A stretch of 42,808 bases of DNA from contig JAQUEL010000006.1 in the NCBI GenBank assembly GCA_028685295.1, positions 1 to 42,808 of the forward strand. The letters run 5' to 3'. The DNA is from a bacterium. GTDB taxonomy: Bacteria; UBP13; UBA5359. A program made the position numbers and the translations under genes. Shown piece after piece: positions 8,716-16,504 of this stretch (within the stretch, counting starts at the first letter, position 1; each line of letters starts with the position of its first letter). The notes beneath the pieces were generated by a model. The model saw nothing but the letters and a program-made list of their open reading frames with translations, had not been told where the DNA came from and searched no databases.

Positions 8716-9642
8716 TTACCTCCCGTTAAACTGCATAATGATGATCGCCAGAATCGACCATATTATGAAGTTGATTATCATCGGCTTATCCGTAAACATC
8801 TGTTCAGGAGCACCGCCGATATCCCTATTATGCGTCAAATAAAGGTATCTGAAAAGACCGTAAATTACAAAGGGTATAGTCAACATAAGCATAGGACTGT
8901 GTCCCGTATAAAATGTATAAAGCGAATAAGCCATAATTATGGTGGACATAGTGACGGATATCAGCTGATCCAACATCTCGATGCTGTACATCTTTAAAAC
9001 GATTCGATGCATACCGGAACGCTCACCTAAAAGCTGAAGCTCATGCCGCCTCTTGCAAAGCGCCAGAAATAACGCCAGCAGAAGCGAGCAAATAACAATC
9101 CAGGGTGATATATCGGGAGCTACAAGAACACATCCGGCTATGACCCGTAGAACGAAACCTCCCGCGATCGTCAGAATATCGACAAAGATTATATTTTTCA
9201 AAGTTATGGAATATAGGACTGTCAGTAGATAATAGCAAGCCGCTGTTAAGGCAAAGCGCAATCCAAGCGAGAATAAAATCATACCTGCGCCAGCCAGGAC
9301 AACCATTAGCAATGCATATACATAAGCAGCTGCTATACTTATTCGGCCGGAAGCCAGCGGACGGTAAGCTTTCTGGGGATGCCGGCGATCCTTCTCAAGA
9401 TCAATGATATCATTTATGATATATGCCGACCCGGACAGCAAACAAAAAACAGAGATCGCCGAGAAAACCTTTATCAGCATATGAAGGTTCGTAAAGTTAC
9501 CGGAAAAAATCAACCCGGCCGCCAGGAATATGTTTTTAACCCATTGATGCGGTCTTATTTCCAGCAACAGGTCCTTCAGCTTACTGTTAAATACAGCCTG
9601 GCGACTGGAGTATGCTCTCGATTGCTTCTCTAAGATTGTCAT
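8716..9642 (-). CDS. UbiA-family polyprenyl-phosphate phosphoribosyltransferase-like
   Basis: This 308-residue protein has eight or nine hydrophobic helices and the first UbiA metal/diphosphate motif as NDIIDLEKDRRHPQKAYRPLASG (residues about 77-99). The second region is YSITLKNIIFVDIL. The LLLEIRPHQWVKNIFLAAGLIFSG start is characteristic of the branch containing decaprenyl-phosphate phosphoribosyltransferase (mycobacterial Rv3806c), which makes decaprenyl-phosphoryl-5-phosphoribose from PRPP. A quinone prenyltransferase role is less likely. The ATG follows AGGTGA and overlaps the end of the aroKB gene by 56 bases. No later in-frame start fits, so the overlap seems real. The DprE1/DprE2 epimerase genes that would turn ribose into arabinose are not in the window. 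Confidence 0.85.
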   Translation of the reverse strand: MTILEKQSRAYSSRQAVFNSKLKDLLLEIRPHQWVKNIFLAAGLIFSGNFTNLHMLIKVFSAISVFCLLSGSAYIINDIIDLEKDRRHPQKAYRPLASGRISIAAAYVYALLMVVLAGAGMILFSLGLRFALTAACYYLLTVLYSITLKNIIFVDILTIAGGFVLRVIAGCVLVAPDISPWIVICSLLLALFLALCKRRHELQLLGERSGMHRIVLKMYSIEMLDQLISVTMSTIIMAYSLYTFYTGHSPMLMLTIPFVIYGLFRYLYLTHNRDIGGAPEQMFTDKPMIINFIIWSILAIIIMQFNGR

Positions 9643-11194
9643 CGTTCACCTGTTTTACAATGCCGACCTTTCCAATCCCTTCCGCCAGGATGAAACTGGG
9701 CACGGAATCCACACATTTCTTATCTCTGGAGAGGGCGGCCAGCACATCAGATATTTTTTCGGACGCATATTTCAAAGATAATCCAAACCTGCTGATTAAA
9801 CTGTTTTGCCGCCATTCGTCTTCACGGGATAAAAGCCCCTCAAGCACCGATAGCCTGGCGGCGGCGGCCATACCTGCGGCCACAGCCTCACCATGAACTA
9901 TTGAGCTATAGCCGCCTGCATACTCCAGCGCATGACCAATAGTATGTCCGTAATTAAGAATTGCTCTTTGGCCTTCTTCGCGTTCATCTTCGGATACCAC
10001 CAGCGATTTTATCAAACAGGATTTATTGATTACTTCGGTAATCGTATCAGGCTGCAACGCGAGTATCTGCGGCGCTGATCGCTCTAAAAATCTGAAAAAG
10101 CAAGTATCGTAAATGATACCATATTTAATTACCTCTGCCAAACCGGCCCGTATCTCACGCATCGGTAAAGTTCTGAGAAAATTCGTTTCCGCTATAACCA
10201 GGCGCGGCTGATAAAAAGCACCTATCAGATTTTTGGTCAGAGGATGATTAACAGCAACCTTACCGCCGACACTGCTATCCACCTGCGCCAATAGAGTGGT
10301 CGGAGCCTGAAAGAAGGCCAGCCCCCGCATATATGTTGAAGCTACAAATCCGGCCAGATCACCTACCACGCCTCCGCCAAGCGCCAACACACCGGATGAC
10401 CTATCAAAACCGTATTGCAGCAATACATCGTATATCCGCTCTGCCTCAGAGAGTGTCTTAGAAGCTTCTCCAGCTTTCAATACAATAGGATATACGGCAT
10501 AAGTGCCTTTCAAATCATCGGATACCCTATCCAAATAGAGCGGCGCAACATTATCATCCGTAATAAGAGCTAATTTTCCTTCAAAGCCGGTAGCTGCAAT
10601 TCTCTCATGCCAGGCATCAATCCGCTCTGAAATGAGAATCTCATATGATCTTTTCTTCAGATCGACAGTCACGGATGATTCATGAAGCATGGAAGACGAG
10701 CTTAATCTATCAAAAATTGCCTTTGCAACATCCTGAGGAGAGAGGTTATCGGTCTCGATAAAGATATCGGCCTTACCATAGCCCGCTTCTCTTTCAGCCA
10801 TGAGAGCCGCCAGTTTTTCTCTATCGCCATCTATCTTGTTAAGCAGGGGGCGACCCGGAGCATCAGCCAGCCTCACCGCCGCCGTTTGCGGAGATACTCT
10901 CAGGACTATTAACAGCCCCTTTTTTTTGAGGACATGGATATTTTCGGTATTGACAAGGGCCCCTCCACCAATGGCAATTACCTTGTCCTCACCCTTTATG
11001 CCGGCCAAGACCGAGCTTTCAAGCTCTCTGAAGAAACCCTCTCCTTCATCACGAAAGATACTATCTATCGATTTACCGGCCTTGGTCTCTATCAGGCTAT
11101 CGGTATCTAGAAAGTCAATTCCCATCATACGTGCCAGAAGAGGTCCCACGCTGCTCTTGCCGCTTCCCATAAATCCCGCAAGAATGATATTCAT
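9587..11194 (-). CDS. aroKB: Bifunctional shikimate kinase / 3-dehydroquinate synthase
   Basis: Two shikimate-pathway enzymes are fused in one 535-residue chain. Residues 1-165 are shikimate kinase, with P-loop GFMGSGKSS (7-15), substrate-binding DTDSLIE and IAIGGGALV. Residues about 180-535 are 3-dehydroquinate synthase, with GGGVVGDLAGFVAS, TTLLAQVDSSVGGK and the metal-binding NYGHTIGHALEY. The linker near SSSSMLHESS is short and polar. Such fusions are known, for instance in Thermotoga. The order of catalysis is not adjacent: AroB makes the first ring compound and AroK acts three steps later. It sits 14 bases after aroC and overlaps the following UbiA gene. Confidence 0.95.
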   Translation of the reverse strand: MNIILAGFMGSGKSSVGPLLARMMGIDFLDTDSLIETKAGKSIDSIFRDEGEGFFRELESSVLAGIKGEDKVIAIGGGALVNTENIHVLKKKGLLIVLRVSPQTAAVRLADAPGRPLLNKIDGDREKLAALMAEREAGYGKADIFIETDNLSPQDVAKAIFDRLSSSSMLHESSVTVDLKKRSYEILISERIDAWHERIAATGFEGKLALITDDNVAPLYLDRVSDDLKGTYAVYPIVLKAGEASKTLSEAERIYDVLLQYGFDRSSGVLALGGGVVGDLAGFVASTYMRGLAFFQAPTTLLAQVDSSVGGKVAVNHPLTKNLIGAFYQPRLVIAETNFLRTLPMREIRAGLAEVIKYGIIYDTCFFRFLERSAPQILALQPDTITEVINKSCLIKSLVVSEDEREEGQRAILNYGHTIGHALEYAGGYSSIVHGEAVAAGMAAAARLSVLEGLLSREDEWRQNSLISRFGLSLKYASEKISDVLAALSRDKKCVDSVPSFILAEGIGKVGIVKQVNDDNLREAIESILQSPGCI

Positions 11195-11208
11195 TATACC
11201 CGCACCCG

Positions 11209-12384
11209 CTATCTTTTGGATATCATTTGCTTGTAAGCATTATAATTGGCCTGCAGTTCCGCCATAGAATCACCGCCATGTTTTTCAAGCAAAGCTCTGG
11301 CTATAACAAGACAGACCTCGGCTTGGGCTACAACAGAGGCTGCCGGAACCGCACAAACATCTGCTCTCTCGGCATGTGCGCTGACTGAAGATTTATCATT
11401 CATGTCAACGCTCTCCAGCGGCTGCATCAGCGTGGGTATGGGTTTCATAGCTGCTCGAAGAATCAAATCTTCGCCGTTAGACATACCCCCCTCAATGCCG
11501 CCGGCATTATTGCTGGTATGCGTGTACACATGATGTACAGAATCATACTTTATCGGATCATGCACCTTACTGCCGGGCTGCCCGGCAACGGCAAATCCCT
11601 GCCCTGCTTCCACACCTTTTACAGCCGGTATTCCCATGATAGCCTGGGCAAGTTGAGCATCAAGGCGCCTATCCGCCTGAACATGACTGCCTATTCCTGG
11701 ATAGAGCCCGCGAACACGCAACTCAAAGATACCTCCCAGCGTATCGCCCTTACTCCGGGCAGTGTCTATCTCCTTAATCATAGCACCTTCAGCCGCAGCA
11801 TCAGCACAGAAAAGGCAGGAATTGCTTATGGCTTCTTCATATAGCCAGGGATCGATCCCATCTTCAGCATAAATACCGCCTATGGAAATAACATGCGCCG
11901 CAACCGCTATCTGCAATTCATCAAGCAGCCTTCCAGCTACCGAACCCAATGCTACAGAAACGGCAGTGCTCCTGGCGCTGCTTCTTTCCAGTATATTCCT
12001 TATGTCCGGTTGATTATATTTCAGACTGCCGGCCAAATCGGCATGCCCGGGACGAGGCCTGGATATGGAGCAATCGCCCTTGCTGCAATTACCTGAGCCG
12101 AAGATAGGAGAAGGAGACATCTTTTCCCGCCAATTCTCCCAATCCAAATTCCTAACGATAAGAGCTATCGGCGAACCCAGCGTCATGCCGTGCCGCACCC
12201 CGGAAAGGATCTCCACGCTATCCCTCTCAATAGACATCCGAGCACCTCTGCCATAACCCTTCTGTCTTCTTGCCAGATATCTATTGATGTGTTCAACTTC
12301 CAGGCGAAGCCCGGAAGGAATTCCTTCAATTATTCCTGCCAATGCCGAACCATGCGATTCGCCGGCAGTCAGCCAGCGTAACAT
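11209..12384 (-). CDS. aroC: Chorismate synthase
   Basis: This enzyme converts 5-enolpyruvylshikimate-3-phosphate to chorismate using reduced FMN. The signatures GESHGSALAGIIEGIPSG at the N-terminus, the central RPGHADLAGSLKY and the C-terminal NNAGGIEGGMSNGEDL are all present. The length of 391 fits the long bacterial form. The ATG follows AAGGGGGGA, and a perfect palindrome (12405-12430) separates the gene from the upstream secretin gene. Together with aroKB and aroE it gives most of the second half of the shikimate pathway. aroA is not in the window. Confidence 0.97.
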   Translation of the reverse strand: MLRWLTAGESHGSALAGIIEGIPSGLRLEVEHINRYLARRQKGYGRGARMSIERDSVEILSGVRHGMTLGSPIALIVRNLDWENWREKMSPSPIFGSGNCSKGDCSISRPRPGHADLAGSLKYNQPDIRNILERSSARSTAVSVALGSVAGRLLDELQIAVAAHVISIGGIYAEDGIDPWLYEEAISNSCLFCADAAAEGAMIKEIDTARSKGDTLGGIFELRVRGLYPGIGSHVQADRRLDAQLAQAIMGIPAVKGVEAGQGFAVAGQPGSKVHDPIKYDSVHHVYTHTSNNAGGIEGGMSNGEDLILRAAMKPIPTLMQPLESVDMNDKSSVSAHAERADVCAVPAASVVAQAEVCLVIARALLEKHGGDSMAELQANYNAYKQMISKR

Positions 12385-12404
12385 AGCCGTCCCCCCTTAA
12401 AGCA

Positions 12405-12430
12405 ACGATGACACCTTAAGGTGTCATCGT
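12405..12430 (-). terminator. 26-bp perfect palindrome between pilQ and aroC
   Basis: The two arms ACGATGACACC and GGTGTCATCGT flank a TTAA centre and are exactly complementary. As RNA this gives an 11-bp stem with a 4-base loop, 24 bases after the secretin stop. The downstream transcript continues TGCTTTAAGGGGGG, which lacks a proper U-run, so it is either a weak terminator or 3'-end stabiliser for the pilus message, or a dimeric DNA-binding site upstream of aroC. Confidence 0.5.
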
Positions 12431-12454
12431 CAGCATCTTATCCTTATCCGTAGT

Positions 12455-13969
12455 TTAATACGGCAGTATACGCGGCGTCAAGAATATTACCAGTTCGGAT
12501 GCCTTATCATTTTTATTCTTGTTTTTGAAGAGGTTGCCCACCAGCGGCAGGTCACCCAGCAATGGTATTTTATATTCCGAATCGTTCTGAGTTTTCTGCG
12601 CCAGGCCGCCAATAACTATCGTTTCGCCGTCACGCACGCGAATAGTGGTCAAAGCAGTCCTTCTCGCCATATTTGGCGGAGCGTCGATCGTTGCCTGGCC
12701 CGTAAGAGTGCTTACTTCCGGCATAATCATGGTAGTTACCATACCGTTGGGATGTACCTGAGGTATTACCGTCAAGGCAATACCAACCTGAGCCGTCTCC
12801 CATACCGTTTCCGTAATAGTCCTGTATGTTGTAGAGTTACCGCTGGTTATCGGTTCCTCTCTAACCCGATTTATCTTGTAATTATAATCTTCGGCCAGCA
12901 ATATGCGCGCAGCCTGGTTATTGATGGCGGCAATCTTAGGACTGGTAAGTATCTTGGCCTTGTTCTCGCTCACCAGTGCATTAAGAGCGGCAGTAAAGAC
13001 ATTCGGCATTACAGTGCCGTACTGGATTCCTCCACCGGTATTGTACTCCGTACTCTTCTTGCCGTCCACCTCCGATGTCATAGGAGTATGAAGGTCCACT
13101 CCCAACTTCCCGCTGCCCAGCTGCCAAGAAACATTGAAATTATTGGCGATCCCGGCTTGCATATCGACAAACTGTGCCTCTATAAGCACTTCCGGCGGGG
13201 CTACATCTATAGCTTCCAGTATCTTCCGTACCTGAGCTCTCTTTTCGGGCTTACCCATAATAATAACGGAGTTCAGCGGCGGATAAGCACGGATCTGGAT
13301 CTGATCCAAAATAGTCGCCAAAGCTGCTCCGCTCGTGCCGCCGGTAGCTCCACCGGCAGCTACGCCACCCGCCATAAATGGATTCACTCCCGTTGTTGTT
13401 CCCGTTGTTGTTCCCGTTGTTGTTCCGGTAGTGCCCCCGGTGGTCGTAGTGGCTCCGAAAAGACCTATTCCTGTACTTGCAGAGGAGGTTCCGGTAGTGC
13501 CACGCAGGCCGCCATAGGATGTAACGCCTGTGGTAAAGGCAGAGTAGCCGTAAAGGCTGGCGGCAGCCGAAGGCACAAAAAAACCTAAAAAGGTCCCTAC
13601 ATCCTCCATACGAGCATATTTCAATCGGTAAAACTCGATGTCGCCCGCCGGCTTCAACTCATATATTATATAGGGGGTCTCCTTCTTCTCCCAGGTTAAC
13701 GTCGGCAGAGATTTGACGATAAGGTCGAGGACATCCTCCAACGGCATATCGTTTACTGAAAGCGTTACCCTTCCTTCAACACCATCAGCAATGACAATAT
13801 TAGCTCCACTACTGGTAGCCAGCAATCTTACAACTTCCTCGACTTTCAACCCTTTTACATCCAGGGATACGGTGCTTTGCTCATTTGCCGCTAACTGAGA
13901 GCATAGCAATACAATTACTGTTATGAGCAACAACCCCCGGCTGAGGATCCTTTTCAATGTTATCATCAA
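12455..13969 (-). CDS. pilQ: Type IV pilus secretin (PilQ/GspD family)
   Basis: This 504-residue protein forms the outer-membrane ring through which the pilus exits. A signal peptide (residues about 1-28, ending QLAANEQ) precedes an STN-like domain with the pattern VRLLATSSGANIVIADGVEGRVTLSVNDMPLEDVL. An N-domain follows (RAYPPLNSVIIMGKPEKRAQVRKIL). The C-terminal secretin core has VLIEAQFVDM, KILTSPKIAAINNQAARI, RDGETIVIGGL and IPLLGDLPLVGNLFK. Between the N-domains lies a Gly/Thr-rich stretch (about residues 145-220) with repeats of GTTT. It lacks the N-terminal AMIN domains of proteobacterial PilQ, so it is short. Its presence implies an outer membrane. Confidence 0.93.
   Translation of the reverse strand: MMITLKRILSRGLLLITVIVLLCSQLAANEQSTVSLDVKGLKVEEVVRLLATSSGANIVIADGVEGRVTLSVNDMPLEDVLDLIVKSLPTLTWEKKETPYIIYELKPAGDIEFYRLKYARMEDVGTFLGFFVPSAAASLYGYSAFTTGVTSYGGLRGTTGTSSASTGIGLFGATTTTGGTTGTTTGTTTGTTTGVNPFMAGGVAAGGATGGTSGAALATILDQIQIRAYPPLNSVIIMGKPEKRAQVRKILEAIDVAPPEVLIEAQFVDMQAGIANNFNVSWQLGSGKLGVDLHTPMTSEVDGKKSTEYNTGGGIQYGTVMPNVFTAALNALVSENKAKILTSPKIAAINNQAARILLAEDYNYKINRVREEPITSGNSTTYRTITETVWETAQVGIALTVIPQVHPNGMVTTMIMPEVSTLTGQATIDAPPNMARRTALTTIRVRDGETIVIGGLAQKTQNDSEYKIPLLGDLPLVGNLFKNKNKNDKASELVIFLTPRILPY
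13389..13424 (-). repeat. 12-bp minisatellite inside pilQ
   Basis: Three identical consecutive copies of CCCGTTGTTGTT (plus strand) occur here. They encode the GTTT unit in the Gly/Thr-rich linker of the secretin. Because 12 is a multiple of three, copy-number changes would lengthen or shorten the linker without breaking the frame. Confidence 0.85.
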
Positions 13970-14131
13970 ATCTCCCCCTAGTCAGCTTTTAAGTCTGAAG
14001 CCTGCTACCTGTTAGCACATTCACGCTTCTTCAGCCTTCAATTTATCCAAGATCATATCCCCATCTGAAAGCTATCAGTCTACATTCCGACATTCCTTTT
14101 TCAGACTTTAGACTTCAGACTTCGCACCCGG
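13970..14131. repeat. Intergenic repeats in the pilQ leader
   Basis: The 162-base gap upstream of pilQ contains three tandem heptamers on the minus strand at 14122-14102 (AAGTCTG, AAGTCTA, AAGTCTG). The plus strand has an inverted partner, AAGTCTGAAG at 13991-14000, exactly complementary to CTTCAGACTT at 14113-14122. Other CTTCAG/CTGAAG-like words lie between. The arrangement could fold the pilQ leader RNA into a long stem-loop, or it may be a copy of a dispersed intergenic repeat. No promoter is obvious. Confidence 0.55.
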
Positions 14132-15028
14132 TTAAAGAGACAGGTTAATTGTCTCTTTATCCTTCTGCAGCACTACTTTGCCTGTACCGACATCAATACT
14201 CTTTATTCGCCATCCCTGTGACAACGCATCGCCAGGTTTAGCAACATAGGACTGTTTTTCATCCTCAATAACAGCCATATTGGTTTGCCCCTTTAAGATA
14301 GCCTTCAAGCTAAACTTCGGCTTGGGCTTTGGCGGTGGGGGGGGCGGCGGTGGCGGCGGTGGAGGTGGCGGCGGTTTTATAGCCTTGCCGTCCGAAGTTA
14401 CCGTGAGGACGACCGCCGGTGCCGAGACCTGCGGCACTAATCCTGCCGATACACCTATCGGCGCAAGCCCGGGCCCACTGGAAGGAATGCCCAGCATTGC
14501 GGCAGCATCACGCGATATCGGCTCCTTAGGCAATGCCGGTAAAGCCTCTTTCTCTCTCTGCTCCCACTTCCTACGCTCGGTTAAAGCAACATCGGGTTTA
14601 GGCAAATTTATTCTCTCTGTAAGTCTGCGTGGGCTGTACATACCGGCCGGCTGCCCTGTGCCTCTTCCATCATAAGCAGAACCTGTGCTGCCGGCCGGCT
14701 TAGAAAGCGGCACAAAGGGATCCTGGCGCCCTTGCGTCCAAGTAAACCTCCGTGGGGCCGCAGCCGGCACTTCAACAAAAACCTGGTTAGGTACATCAAC
14801 CGCCGTTGATGGAACGGGAGGCTTTACCTCTGCTGCCGTTTGTTGGGGGCCGGGGAGCACAGGTCCTTCTGCGCCAGGCAGTGCAGACGGTGCCTGGCCG
14901 ATTTCGGAAGGCTGATCACCTGCAATATTTGTCGACGGAGATCCTTTTAGCAGGCGAATTGCAACCAATGCCGCCAGCATAGCCAGCAATACGCATAACA
15001 GTATAATTTTTTTCTTCTTATCATCCAT
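14132..15028 (-). CDS. PilP/GspC-like pilus alignment protein with polyproline linker
   Basis: This 298-residue protein has a lysine-rich start (MDDKKKK), one membrane helix (about 8-24) and a long Pro/Ala-rich periplasmic region. It includes an unbroken run of 15 prolines followed by KPKPK. The last 60 residues (FSLKAILKGQTNMAVIEDEK ... GWRIKSIDVGTGKVVLQKD) look like the beta domain of PilP or the HR domain of GspC, which docks on the secretin. Its place between PilO and the secretin is where pilP sits in other pilus operons. It is not a lipoprotein, unlike classic PilP, so the equivalence rests on position and the C-terminal pattern. Confidence 0.7.
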   Translation of the reverse strand: MDDKKKKIILLCVLLAMLAALVAIRLLKGSPSTNIAGDQPSEIGQAPSALPGAEGPVLPGPQQTAAEVKPPVPSTAVDVPNQVFVEVPAAAPRRFTWTQGRQDPFVPLSKPAGSTGSAYDGRGTGQPAGMYSPRRLTERINLPKPDVALTERRKWEQREKEALPALPKEPISRDAAAMLGIPSSGPGLAPIGVSAGLVPQVSAPAVVLTVTSDGKAIKPPPPPPPPPPPPPPPKPKPKFSLKAILKGQTNMAVIEDEKQSYVAKPGDALSQGWRIKSIDVGTGKVVLQKDKETINLSL

Positions 15029-15073
15029 TAATTTCCACCAGCAACATTTGCTTTATATCGTTACACTACACCG

Positions 15074-15781
15074 TCAAGAGCCCGATTTTTTAATTTGATA
15101 CATCGTCAACGGTAAAGTTATATTCAACGGATAATTAGATCCGGTACCGACACCTCCAGCATTTCCTCCACTTTGTGCGACATTGCCCACTGATGATACT
15201 ATAGATAATTTATCAACAGAGAGCAACAAGGGAAACTTATTGAGATATGATATATAGCCTCTCAAAGAATCAAAATTTTTCGCACTTATAGTCAGCGGTA
15301 AGGGTGTGGGCGACCAGTCATAGCTACCGCCTCCTGCCGCTGCCGGCGCCGCCGGAGCAGGCGAACCGCCACCGGAGGCGCTTGCACCTCCTAAAGAGAA
15401 GGTTATTCCATTCTTGGAATAAGCTAAACCGCTCACCTCCACACCGGCATACCCTTCCAGATAATTCACCATTATTTGAAAGAACTCTGATGCCTGCAGT
15501 ATTGTCAACGGTATGGCTTTACTGGCATCCAACTCCTTATCAACCATTGCAGCTATCTGGTTCATAAGCATGGTCTGCCTGACTTGCAGCTCAGGGATAC
15601 GCTTTATGGTGCTTTTAGCCGACGTTATCTTTGTTTCCTGTTCCTCTATTTCATTTTTAATTTGTGCTACTTCTCCGAGCTTAGGCTTGCATATACCCAG
15701 GAAGAATCCAACACTGACAAAAAGAAATAAACTGATAATGATAGCAAAAACATGCAACAGAGATATCTTTTCAAGCTTCAT
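15074..15781 (-). CDS. pilO: PilO-like inner-membrane alignment protein
   Basis: A 235-residue bitopic protein with a short cytoplasmic tail, a membrane helix (about 9-28) and a coiled coil (IKNEIEEQETKITSAKSTIKRIPEL). A ferredoxin-like periplasmic domain follows, interrupted by a Gly/Ala/Pro-rich loop (about 130-155). PilO pairs with PilN to align the motor with the secretin. The gene overlaps pilN by four bases (ATGA), indicating translational coupling. Sequence similarity in this family is low, so the call rests on topology and gene order. Confidence 0.8.
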   Translation of the reverse strand: MKLEKISLLHVFAIIISLFLFVSVGFFLGICKPKLGEVAQIKNEIEEQETKITSAKSTIKRIPELQVRQTMLMNQIAAMVDKELDASKAIPLTILQASEFFQIMVNYLEGYAGVEVSGLAYSKNGITFSLGGASASGGGSPAPAAPAAAGGGSYDWSPTPLPLTISAKNFDSLRGYISYLNKFPLLLSVDKLSIVSSVGNVAQSGGNAGGVGTGSNYPLNITLPLTMYQIKKSGS

Positions 15782-16485
15782 TGCTCCATGCCTCCGCTGT
15801 CTGCTCCACCATCAGAAGGCATATTTCCCTGCTCCGCCTCCGCCCCGGCTTCAGGCGCCGGGGCAGCTGCCTTAGGCAAGCCTACAGGCTCCACTAATTT
15901 TAATGTCACCTTAAACGGCAACATCCCGGGAGCTGCAGAGGATGTTTGCTTACCGGCATCCTGTACAGTTGAATTGGCGGCAACGCCTTTTTTAGGTACT
16001 GTAAAGGATGTCGTATCTATAGTGACATCTTTGAACTCCTTGCAATTCATAAAGCTCAGGTTACACGTTGCGATGGACTTTGCTCCACCGAGAGTACTGC
16101 AGCTTAGGACGACACCATCCGGAGGCGCAATATCTATTGCAGTTATCCAGACATCCTTCGGCGTATGCAACCTTATAAGATCTAAAAGGGCTATCCATTT
16201 ATTATTTGCTTCCACTACCTTTGATTTGAAGTTCAATTTCTCCTCTAAATTACTTATCGCATTTCGTAAAGTGGCTACTTGCGATAATTGAGCGGAATAT
16301 CGCTGCAACTCCATTTTTTTCTGTTCAAGCTCTCTATTTACTAGTGCAATCCTGCCGCTGAGCAGAATAAAAACAACTACCAGCAAACCAACGTACATGG
16401 CGCTCATAGTTCCGAACATTATTGCTATTTGACGTATCTTCCGCCGCCTTGCTATCTCCGGCGGTAGAAGGTTGATCTTGATCAA
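15778..16485 (-). CDS. pilN: PilN-like fimbrial assembly protein
   Basis: This 235-residue protein begins with the conserved PilN motif INLLPPEIARRRKIR, which in other systems is the peptide that binds PilM. A membrane helix (about 22-46) and a coiled coil (LVNRELEQKKMELQRYSAQL) follow, then a periplasmic domain with WIALLDLIRLHTPKDVWITA. The last 35 residues are a Pro/Ala/Glu/Gly tail with no family match. It sits between pilM (19 bases upstream) and pilO (4-base overlap). Confidence 0.9.
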   Translation of the reverse strand: MIKINLLPPEIARRRKIRQIAIMFGTMSAMYVGLLVVVFILLSGRIALVNRELEQKKMELQRYSAQLSQVATLRNAISNLEEKLNFKSKVVEANNKWIALLDLIRLHTPKDVWITAIDIAPPDGVVLSCSTLGGAKSIATCNLSFMNCKEFKDVTIDTTSFTVPKKGVAANSTVQDAGKQTSSAAPGMLPFKVTLKLVEPVGLPKAAAPAPEAGAEAEQGNMPSDGGADSGGMEQ

Positions 16486-16504
16486 TTACAACCTCCACCT
16501 AACG

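Noticed and set aside
12752-13588. Long open frame on the plus strand opposite pilQ (278 residues)
   Set aside because: It is antisense to a well-supported secretin. Its translated product is Cys/Ser/Arg-rich low complexity produced by the GTTT repeat, and it has no plausible domain.
14280-14675. Plus-strand frame with a poly-glycine run
   Set aside because: It is the complement of the polyproline linker in the PilP-like gene and has no independent coding evidence.
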